Below, piece by piece: positions 31,830-37,779 of a DNA stretch of 37,779 bases. The notes beneath the pieces are model-generated. The model searched no databases. It had not been told where the DNA came from and saw only the letters and a list, made by a program, of their open reading frames with translations. A program made the translations under genes and the position numbers. Position 1 is the stretch's first letter, and every line of letters begins with the position of its first letter. Source of the stretch: Fusobacterium_C necrophorum_A (GTDB lineage: Bacteria > Fusobacteriota > Fusobacteriia > Fusobacteriales > Fusobacteriaceae); assembly GCF_004134945.1 (NCBI RefSeq), contig NZ_SBAP01000024.1, positions 1-37,779 of the forward strand, in the 5' to 3' direction.

Positions 31830-32623
31830 AGCTTGTCTCCCCATTTCAACTTTTCTCGAATCACGGAATAATAATCTCGATTCTTAGGTACTACCAAAGT
31901 TAGAGTTTCTTCTGAATAAGAAATTTCGATTTTGTCATTTCCATCCAGCAATTTTTCATTGTTTCCATCAATAATGCAATAGGCTTTTTCCTCCCCTACC
32001 AAAGAAACTGTTAAAGGAGAACTTGCATCCATAACCAGAGGACGCATATTGAGGTTATGTGGAGCAATCGGTGTCAAAATATACACTCTCATAGGAAGTG
32101 AAACAATAGGACCTCCGGCAGAAAGAGAATAAGCTGTAGAACCCGTCGGTGTTGCAATAATAATCCCGTCTCCTTGATAATGATTAATAAAAATATCCCC
32201 GGAAAAAACTTTTAAGCTTACCATATTTTTTATGACACTTTCCCTCGTGACAACAACCTCATTCAAGGCTCTGTATATCTTCCCGCCAATGTTGACCTTA
32301 AAAAAATGCCTGACTTGAGATTGAAATTTTCCATCCAGAAAATTCTGATATTCTTGAAACATGTCCTCTTTTCTGATTTCCGTTAAAAATCCAAGTTGTC
32401 CGGCATTGATTGCAATAATAGGAATGTCTGTTCGAACAAATGTCTTAAAAGCCGTTAAAAGAGTTCCATCTCCTCCAATCACCACATAGAAATCTGCCTC
32501 CGCTTCTCTTTCCCGCGACAATACCTCAATCCCTCGCTCTTCAAAAAAAGGAAGACTTTTTCGATACAATTCTTGAGCAATTTCTTTTCCAGTATTATAG
32601 TACAAATATACCTTCTTCTTCAT
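31823..32623 (-). CDS. nadK: NAD kinase
   Basis: A 266-residue enzyme that phosphorylates NAD to NADP using ATP or polyphosphate. The GGDGTLL motif near residue 52, INAGQLGFLTEI about residue 75 and the GSTAYSLSAGGPIVSP-like segment (TPTGSTAYSLSAGGPI) near residue 160 are diagnostic. Third gene of the ftsX operon, 20 nt before envC ends and overlapping recN. AGGGAAG ribosome site before the ATG. Confidence 0.95.
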   Translation of the reverse strand: MKKKVYLYYNTGKEIAQELYRKSLPFFEERGIEVLSREREAEADFYVVIGGDGTLLTAFKTFVRTDIPIIAINAGQLGFLTEIRKEDMFQEYQNFLDGKFQSQVRHFFKVNIGGKIYRALNEVVVTRESVIKNMVSLKVFSGDIFINHYQGDGIIIATPTGSTAYSLSAGGPIVSLPMRVYILTPIAPHNLNMRPLVMDASSPLTVSLVGEEKAYCIIDGNNEKLLDGNDKIEISYSEETLTLVVPKNRDYYSVIREKLKWGDKLC

Positions 32624-32643
32624 CTTCCCTCCAAAGCTAATTG

Positions 32644-33747
32644 TTAGAACGTTCCCATAGGATCCACAGGCTTTAAATTAAATCGCAGTTCATAATATAA
32701 ATGAGGTTCCCCATTGCTTGAAACTCCTAAAATTCCAATCACTTGCCCTTTGGATACCTTTTGATTGACGGAAGCTTTTAGGGAAATCAAATTCCCATAG
32801 ACTCCAATGGTATTGTAGCCATAATCAATCATAATGACTTTTCCCAGTCCTTGAAAAGTAGAGGCATAGATAACGGTTCCTGAAGTTGCCGCCTTCACGG
32901 CTGCTCCCATCTTTGCCTTAATTTCAATTCCATTGCTCGAAACTTGTCCCGATTTCATCTGTCCATAGTGAACAACAATCGGTCCGTCCAAAGGTTTTAT
33001 CGTTTTTCCAATTTTAGAGTATGCCTGTGTTTTCTTTACAATCTTGGTATCAACTTTGGTTCGTGAACGAATAATTTGTTCAATTTGTCTCGCAATTCTG
33101 GCTTTTTCCTTACTTAATTTCTGAATACTTCCTTGATGTTGTTTCTTTTCTTGATTTAATTGAGCAATCAAAGCATTTTGCTGCTTTTGCTTTCGATCTC
33201 CTTCTGCAATATTTGCCGCCAATCCGGCTTGTAGTTTTGCAAGCTTAGCTCTTTCTGCCTCAATCTGCTCTTTTACGGTTTGAATATCTCCTTGAACTGT
33301 TTGAATTTTTCCCATTCTACGTAGATCACTGTGTAATAAAGTTTTAAAATCTTTTTTTACTAAAGGTTTATCTTCCAAATCTCCGGCATGTCCAATCAAA
33401 TAATGACTCCAAGCAATCATTTTTGCATCATACTGTAATTTTTTACTCTCAAATTCCTGCTTACTTACTTCCAAATTTTTCGTTCCATACGCAATCTTTT
33501 TACTTACTTCTACAATTTCATCTTGCATTTCCAATCGTTTTCGAGTATTTTCTTCAATCTCTCTTTTTAATTGTTCTATTTGCTTTTCAATTTGGCTTTT
33601 CTCCACATCAATTTTTTTGATTCTTGTGTTTTTTACTTGAATCTGTTTTTCAATATTCTGTATTTTTTTCTTCATATCCTTTACCTGATCCGAAAAACTG
33701 AACTGAAACAAACAGAGAAATACCAGAAAAAAAATTCGCCCTTTCAC
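32644..33747 (-). CDS. envC: EnvC-like murein hydrolase activator (coiled coil and degenerate LytM)
   Basis: A 367-residue periplasmic protein. Residues 1-19 are a signal peptide (MKGRIFFLVFLCLFQFSFS). A coiled coil (about 22-245) is followed by a LytM/M23 domain (about 255-365). Zinc ligands of active M23 peptidases are lost: the H-x3-D position reads NGIE and the final H-x-H reads HLYY, so it is unlikely to cut peptidoglycan. That matches EnvC, which is recruited by FtsEX and activates amidases during division. GTG start (33745-33747) overlaps the ftsX stop as GTGA. Calling it envC is by domain architecture plus the ftsX neighbour. Confidence 0.82.
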   Translation of the reverse strand: MKGRIFFLVFLCLFQFSFSDQVKDMKKKIQNIEKQIQVKNTRIKKIDVEKSQIEKQIEQLKREIEENTRKRLEMQDEIVEVSKKIAYGTKNLEVSKQEFESKKLQYDAKMIAWSHYLIGHAGDLEDKPLVKKDFKTLLHSDLRRMGKIQTVQGDIQTVKEQIEAERAKLAKLQAGLAANIAEGDRKQKQQNALIAQLNQEKKQHQGSIQKLSKEKARIARQIEQIIRSRTKVDTKIVKKTQAYSKIGKTIKPLDGPIVVHYGQMKSGQVSSNGIEIKAKMGAAVKAATSGTVIYASTFQGLGKVIMIDYGYNTIGVYGNLISLKASVNQKVSKGQVIGILGVSSNGEPHLYYELRFNLKPVDPMGTF

Positions 33748-34589
33748 TCTTCCTCACCGTCAATTCCTAAAATAGTAATCGGTAGTATCCAAATCACAAC
33801 ATTGATGATAAACAGGGTCAGGAAATGCCACAAAAAAGTATCCCAATAAGCCAGCAACAAGAAATCGCTCTTATAAGCAATGAAAATTTTTCTTACATAA
33901 ACATAGATATTTAAAAAAATAAGTTCTCCTACAAAAGTGGATAGGGTAAAGGGAATTAAATTTCTTCTTTTAGCTCTCTTTAAATTGTATCGATCTTCCG
34001 GAATTACATTGATACAATTGAAAAAATCCAAAGCGGATACCGCTTTAAATAGAAAAATTAAAAGTCCGAAAATTAAAACGGCTCCTAAGGCGGAAACATA
34101 AGTTAATGTTTGATACATCCCGTTATTCTTTTGGATATGCTCGAAATATCTCTTATCTTGAAAAACTTCTTTTACGGATTCATTGTTCTCCAAGGTTTCT
34201 CGAATTTTTTCAACATCGCTTGTCTTTGTCAAATACACCACGATAGAATCGGTCAGAGGATTGTCTTTCATCGGAATGGAAATATTCAATTCTTGTTGTA
34301 AGTCTTGGAAACTCTTTTCTTTCGATAAATATTGTACTTTTCGAACCCCCTCCATCTTCCAAAACATTTTTTCCAACTCTTCTTTTTTGGAATTTTCTAA
34401 ATTATGTTGTAAATCTACTACAAAAAAGGCTTTTCCTAAATTGAGCTCCGATAATTTTCTCAAGTTCAAACCGGCAGAAATAAAAATATTCAGAATAATG
34501 ACCAAACTGATCACACAGTAAAAAATTCTTCTTTTCAATCGATTCACATATTTTAAGTTCTCTTTCCCTAAACCAAATACTTTATTCAT
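33744..34589 (-). CDS. ftsX: Cell-division ABC transporter-like protein FtsX
   Basis: A 281-residue membrane protein with four hydrophobic segments (about residues 20-40, 160-185, 215-235, 250-275) and a large extracytoplasmic loop after the first, as in FtsX. It transmits ATPase signals to the EnvC-type coiled coil encoded next. FtsE, its ATPase, normally precedes it but is absent here, so it must lie elsewhere or be replaced. I chose ATG 34587-34589 after AGGAGA; a GTG eight codons upstream has no ribosome site. It heads the envC-nadK-recN-recombinase-era operon. Confidence 0.83.
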   Translation of the reverse strand: MNKVFGLGKENLKYVNRLKRRIFYCVISLVIILNIFISAGLNLRKLSELNLGKAFFVVDLQHNLENSKKEELEKMFWKMEGVRKVQYLSKEKSFQDLQQELNISIPMKDNPLTDSIVVYLTKTSDVEKIRETLENNESVKEVFQDKRYFEHIQKNNGMYQTLTYVSALGAVLIFGLLIFLFKAVSALDFFNCINVIPEDRYNLKRAKRRNLIPFTLSTFVGELIFLNIYVYVRKIFIAYKSDFLLLAYWDTFLWHFLTLFIINVVIWILPITILGIDGEEE

Positions 34590-34641
34590 ATATTTTCTCC
34601 TATCTTTATGCACTCTTTCGACACGATATATTTTTTACTAT

Positions 34642-34647
34642 TCTATC
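34642..34647 (-). promoter_or_regulatory. Extended -10 of the ftsX operon
   Basis: TAGAAT on minus preceded by TGA; the -35 is weak (TTTTTA at 17 bp). It lies directly beyond the transketolase terminator. Confidence 0.5.
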
Positions 34648-34659
34648 ATAATTCCGAAA

Positions 34660-34699
34660 AAATAAAAAGAGGACTTTCTACCTCTCCTAGAAAATCCTC
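34660..34699 (-). terminator. Terminator of the transketolase operon
   Basis: GAGGACTTTCTA (34669-34680) pairs with TAGAAAATCCTC (34688-34699), twelve pairs with one G-U, 7-nt loop, followed on minus by TTTTTATTTTTT. The transketolase stop codon is 9 nt away. Confidence 0.88.
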
Positions 34700-34707
34700 T
34701 CCTTCTT

Positions 34708-35637
34708 CTATTTCTTGAAATTTTCTCGAATGACCGCCACCAATTTTTGAGCTGTCAATTCATATTTTTCCAACAGTTCTTGTCCTTTTCCACTTTGCCC
34801 GAAAGCATCGTAAATTCCCACTTTTTTAACTAGAGTTGGATGAGTCTCCGCTAGAAATTCAGAAACAGCTGCTCCCAATCCTCCAATGACAGAATGCTCC
34901 TCTGCCGTCACAATAAATTTCGTTTCCTGAGCAGCTTTCAAAATACGTTCTCCGTCCAAAGGCTTTATAGAGCCAGAGTTAATGACTCTGACAGAAATTC
35001 CTTCCTCCGCCAAAATATCTGCTGCTTTTAAAGCTTCCTGCGTCATCAACCCGCAAGAAACAATTGTAACATCCTTCCCATCTCGCAATGTGTTTGCCAA
35101 GCCAATTTGAAATTCATAGTTTTCTTCCAATACCGTTTCCACATCCAATCTTCCCATTCTAATATAAACAGGTCCTTCGTACTCCGCCGCCGCAAAAATC
35201 ATTTTCTTGGTCTCTATGGCATCGCAGGGACATAGCACTACCATTCCCGGAATAGCTCTCATAATTGCGATATCTTCCACGGATTGATGAGATCCTCCGT
35301 CTTCTCCAACGGAAATTCCTGCGTGACTTGGAGCAATTTTTACATTTAATTTTGGATATGCCACCGTATTTCGAATTTGCTCAAAGGCTCTTCCCGCTGC
35401 AAACATAGCGAAAGAGGAAGCAAATGGAATCTTTCCGCAAGCTGCAAATCCTGCTGCCGTTCCTATTAAATCCGCTTCTGCAATTCCTACATTGATATGT
35501 CTTTCCGGAAAAGCTTTTTTAAATAAATCCGTCTTTGTAGACTTACTTAAATCGGCATCCAATACTACAATATTTTTATTTTCTTGTCCTAATTCGACCA
35601 AAGCTTCTCCATAAGCTTGTCTTGTAGACTTTTTCAT
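34708..35637 (-). CDS. Transketolase, C-terminal subunit
   Basis: A 309-residue protein holding the pyrimidine-binding and C-terminal domains of transketolase, encoded separately from the N-terminal part just upstream. Motifs include DADLSKSTKT, NVGIAEADLIGTAAGFA (with the Glu that activates the thiamine diphosphate cofactor), PFASSFAMFAAGRAFEQIRN and the SHAGISVGEDGGSHQSVEDIA segment. With its partner it would form the full enzyme of the pentose phosphate pathway. Split transketolases are common in clostridia, archaea and fusobacteria. It is 20 nt after the N-terminal subunit. Confidence 0.92.
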   Translation of the reverse strand: MKKSTRQAYGEALVELGQENKNIVVLDADLSKSTKTDLFKKAFPERHINVGIAEADLIGTAAGFAACGKIPFASSFAMFAAGRAFEQIRNTVAYPKLNVKIAPSHAGISVGEDGGSHQSVEDIAIMRAIPGMVVLCPCDAIETKKMIFAAAEYEGPVYIRMGRLDVETVLEENYEFQIGLANTLRDGKDVTIVSCGLMTQEALKAADILAEEGISVRVINSGSIKPLDGERILKAAQETKFIVTAEEHSVIGGLGAAVSEFLAETHPTLVKKVGIYDAFGQSGKGQELLEKYELTAQKLVAVIRENFKK

Positions 35638-35657
35638 TCGTTTTCCTCCTTTAGATT

Positions 35658-36470
35658 TTATGCTAATTCAGCCAAGGCTTTCTCTCGTTCTTCTACTGTC
35701 GGTGCAGTTCCGTGGAAGCCGCATACATTCTCCATGAAAGAAACTCCTTTTCCTTTGACTGTTTTTGCAAGAATCAAAGTAGGTTTTCCTTTACAGGTTT
35801 TTGCAGCTTCTAATGCAGAAAAAATTTCCTCAAAATTATGCCCGTCAATAGAAATCACATTCCATCCAAAGGCTTCCCATTTTTTATCTAAAGGTTCGAC
35901 TCCCATGACAACATCTACATTTCCATCTATTTGTAAATTATTAACATCTACAAAAGCACAAAGGTTGTCTAATTTATAGTGAGCTGCTGTCATAGCCGCT
36001 TCCCAAATTTGCCCTTCCTGTAACTCGCCGTCTCCCATCATAACATAGACTCGATACTCCTCTTGAAACATTTTAGCATGGAGTGCCATTCCATTGGCAA
36101 CGGACAAACCTTGTCCCAAAGATCCTGTTGAAATTTCGACTCCCGGAACTTTTTTCATATCCGGATGCCCTTGCAAATGACTTCCGAATTTTCGTAAAGT
36201 CATCAATTCTTCCTTTGGAAAATATCCTCTCTCTGCCAGCACTGCATACAATGCAGGAGCTGCATGACCTTTTGATAAAACAAAACGATCTCGTCCCTCC
36301 ATTTTGGGCTTTGTAGGATCAATTTTCATTTCATCATAATACAAGGCTGTCAATATGTCTACTATAGACAACGACCCTCCTGGATGTCCTGACTTTGCTT
36401 CACAAATCATAGATACAATTGACCTTCTGATATTTTTTGCAACACTTTCTAAAGATTTTAAATCTTTCAC
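35658..36470 (-). CDS. Transketolase, N-terminal subunit
   Basis: A 270-residue protein holding the thiamine-diphosphate diphosphate-binding domain. The metal-binding GDGELQEGQIWEA followed by DVNNLQIDG (about residues 145-180) is the classic GDG-to-N motif; catalytic histidines are in AKSGHPGGSLS and SKGHAAPALYA, and STGSLGQGLSVANGMA is present. First gene of the split transketolase operon. The start is GTG (36468-36470) after GGAG, and the promoter is a perfect consensus. Confidence 0.93.
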   Translation of the reverse strand: MKDLKSLESVAKNIRRSIVSMICEAKSGHPGGSLSIVDILTALYYDEMKIDPTKPKMEGRDRFVLSKGHAAPALYAVLAERGYFPKEELMTLRKFGSHLQGHPDMKKVPGVEISTGSLGQGLSVANGMALHAKMFQEEYRVYVMMGDGELQEGQIWEAAMTAAHYKLDNLCAFVDVNNLQIDGNVDVVMGVEPLDKKWEAFGWNVISIDGHNFEEIFSALEAAKTCKGKPTLILAKTVKGKGVSFMENVCGFHGTAPTVEEREKALAELA

Positions 36471-36505
36471 TTGACTACTCCTTTCAAAAAAATACTTTCT
36501 CCTGT

Positions 36506-36534
36506 ATTATATGATTATTTTAATGCAATGTCAA
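36506..36534 (-). promoter_or_regulatory. Perfect-consensus promoter of the transketolase operon
   Basis: TTGACA (36529-36534), 17-bp spacer, TATAAT (36506-36511) on minus. The -35 and most of the spacer lie inside the last codons of the YdjM-like gene, so the two operons overlap by DNA. Confidence 0.93.
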
Positions 36535-37036
36535 CGAAATTCAGTGTTCCTAAAAGTAGTAAGATAAGATATAATCCAAGGGGCCTCCATATTTTTTTCT
36601 CATAAGGAATTCTTGTCAACATGTAAAAAAATCCAAATATACCGTAAATAAAATATTCCTCTTTCCTTTCCAAAAAAAGCAAGACAAAGAAAAAATTAAA
36701 AAGAATGGTAAAGAGAAAAAAATACTGACTAGTTTTAGGACTACAACTAATTCTTGCAACAGGAATTTTCAACAAAGCTCCTGATCCCCAACCATGTGGA
36801 AATAAGTCAAATATCATGTGAATCATCATGCCGAAAGAAAAAGAAGCAATCACATAAGAAAAAAGGGTTTCTTCCACCTTTGTGTAATAGAGAACCACTA
36901 AAACAATTGAAAAGAAAGGACTATGAGTAATAATACTTCGATGACGCAGCTTCCATTTAAAATCCCAATCCGGAAATTTTATTCCAATCAAAAAACAAAA
37001 AAAACCGACTATCAAACCCAAATACTCTATTTTCAT
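36515..37036 (-). CDS. YdjM-like metal-dependent membrane protein
   Basis: A 173-residue membrane protein with about four to five hydrophobic segments. The IKFPDWDFKWKLRHRSIITHS stretch (residues 18-38) and FGMMIHMIFDLFPHG (about 70-85) have the H-R-x-x-T-H-S and H-x3-D pattern of the YdjM / DUF457 family, thought to be membrane-bound metal-dependent hydrolases. In E. coli ydjM is LexA-controlled; no such control is seen here. I chose the ATG at 37034-37036, which overlaps the maf stop as ATGA and follows GGAG by 6 nt. Confidence 0.75.
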   Translation of the reverse strand: MKIEYLGLIVGFFCFLIGIKFPDWDFKWKLRHRSIITHSPFFSIVLVVLYYTKVEETLFSYVIASFSFGMMIHMIFDLFPHGWGSGALLKIPVARISCSPKTSQYFFLFTILFNFFFVLLFLERKEEYFIYGIFGFFYMLTRIPYEKKIWRPLGLYLILLLLGTLNFVDIALK

Positions 37037-37602
37037 AAGTAACTCCATTTTTTTAATGTCTGGTATATTCTTGCAATAGGTAAGCCTACGACATTCCAAT
37101 AATCTCCCTCAATTTTTTGAATAAAAATGGAGGCCTTTCCTTGAATTGCATAAGCTCCCGCCTTATCCATGGGCTCCCCGGTTGCAATATATTCTTCCAT
37201 TTCTTTTTCACTGATTTCATGAAAGCATATTTTTGTTGTCTCAACAAAGCTTTCTTCCAGTCCTTTTGCAACATGTAATAGGGCAACTGCAGAATGAACA
37301 TAACTATATTTTCCTGATAAGGCTTTTAACATGGACTTTGCTTCCTCAATATTCTTCGGTTTTCCAAAAATCTTATTCTCAACTACCACCATAGTATCAC
37401 AAGCCAATATTAAAGAATTTTCATGTCCTTTCATAACCGCTTTCGCTTTTTGCATGGCAATTCTTTGCATATTTTCTTCAATACTCTTCTCTTCGTCAAA
37501 AACTTCCTCTGTTTCTTGACTACATACTTCAAAATTCCAATCCAACATTTCCAGAATTTCTTTTCTTCTAGGAGATTTTGATGCAAGTATAATAGTTTCC
37601 AT
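37033..37602 (-). CDS. maf: Maf-family nucleotide pyrophosphatase
   Basis: A 189-residue house-cleaning enzyme that hydrolyses non-canonical or excess nucleoside triphosphates (dTTP/UTP or m7GTP in relatives). Motifs are ILASKSPRRKEIL at residues 5-17, ACDTMVV about 68-74 and DKAGAYAIQGKAS around 140-152, with basic and acidic active-site residues. Historically linked to septum formation. It is 71 bp after the tRNA-Asn gene and co-transcribed with the YdjM-like gene. An extended -10 (TGA-TATACT) lies upstream. Confidence 0.93.
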   Translation of the reverse strand: METIILASKSPRRKEILEMLDWNFEVCSQETEEVFDEEKSIEENMQRIAMQKAKAVMKGHENSLILACDTMVVVENKIFGKPKNIEEAKSMLKALSGKYSYVHSAVALLHVAKGLEESFVETTKICFHEISEKEMEEYIATGEPMDKAGAYAIQGKASIFIQKIEGDYWNVVGLPIARIYQTLKKWSYL

Positions 37603-37673
37603 TTTCTATGCTTTCCTTTCGATTTTTGTATAGTATATCATAAGCATGGTTCTTTCCCCAAAAAATAAAAAAA

Positions 37674-37749
37674 TGGCGCTTCCTAATGGACTCGAACCAT
37701 TGACACTGCGGTTAACAGCCGCATGCTCTACCGACTGAGCTAAGGAAGC
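37674..37749 (-). tRNA. tRNA-Asn (anticodon GUU)
   Basis: Complete 76-nt cloverleaf on minus with encoded CCA. Acceptor GCTTCCT/AGGAAGC, anticodon stem TGCGG/CCGCA, loop CTGTTAA gives GTT, discriminator G. It follows the presumed 5S end by 13 nt, so it would be the last gene of an rRNA operon. A T-rich stretch immediately downstream may serve as terminator. Confidence 0.97.
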
Positions 37750-37762
37750 ACTCTATAGAAAA

Positions 37763-37779
37763 GCTTGGCAAAGACATAT
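37763..37779 (-). rRNA. Probable 3' end of 5S rRNA, cut by the right edge
   Basis: The last 17 bases read on minus ATATGTCTTTGCCAAGC. The TTGCCAAGC end, helix I of 5S RNA, followed closely by tRNA-Asn, fits the 5S 3' terminus of many bacteria. Only 17 nt are visible, so this is a tentative call. Confidence 0.5.

Overview
The window looks like a chromosomal segment of a low-GC, Gram-negative anaerobe, most probably a Fusobacterium. Supporting signs are the AT-rich sequence with AGGAGG-type ribosome sites, an LpxL-type lipid A acyltransferase together with several lipoproteins and TonB-free envelope genes, crotonase and 3-hydroxybutyryl-CoA dehydrogenase of the butyrate pathway, a split transketolase, and a PTS/HPr-kinase system. 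The species is inference; the F. necrophorum/gonidiaformans group is a reasonable guess but not proven. Almost all genes are on the minus strand. Only the tRNA cluster, one small RNA and two proteins (an orphan ModA-like protein and the LpxL homologue) are on plus.

Layout, left to right. 1-133: strong minus-strand promoter with a GC hairpin leader running off the left edge, probably an rRNA operon. 159-1001: a ribbon-helix-helix/WYL regulator. 1119-3681: a three-gene ABC importer of the TrpXYZ type. 3841-7599: an accD-accA-pfkA-(coiled coil)-recR operon with its own promoter and terminator. 7769-8299: an LPP20-like lipoprotein. 8367-13869: a rapZ-uvrC-GAF/PP2C phosphatase-yqhQ-rrf2 operon. 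14021-14261: tRNA-Gly, tRNA-Ala and tRNA-Met with promoter and terminator. 14355-15697: dps and a divergent ModA-like protein sharing an intergenic region with a perfect 19-bp palindrome. 15657-17479: alr and a PopT-like (DUF368) gene. 17601-20088: a PtsG-like PTS permease and an EamA exporter. 20183-20291: a probable uncharacterised small RNA. 20404-24898: mtnN-folC-(Lys/Glu-rich membrane protein)-tandem hprK. 25038-25955: lpxL-like. 25978-28484: mrp-crt-hbd. 28561-34589: ftsX-envC-nadK-recN-(degenerate recombinase)-era. 34708-36470: split transketolase. 36515-37602: maf and a YdjM-like membrane protein. 37674-37779: tRNA-Asn preceded by what looks like the 3' end of a 5S rRNA. The segment therefore seems to lie between two rRNA operons transcribed in the same direction, a common place for draft contigs to break.

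Most genes are core housekeeping. The most unusual items are: an HPr kinase made of two fused copies that have lost opposite halves of the active site; a roughly 109-nt RNA with its own consensus promoter, a possible pseudoknot, alternative pairings and a terminator; a catalytically broken tyrosine-recombinase homologue embedded in the recN-era operon; a tandem-RHH WYL regulator just upstream of the putative rRNA promoter; and the 19-bp palindrome beside dps. I saw no CRISPR array, transposase, prophage or defence island. Several starts were moved to internal codons where a Shine-Dalgarno and a 4-nt overlap made that clearly better (pfkA, PP2C phosphatase, DUF368, folC, lpxL-like, crt, recN, ftsX, ydjM).
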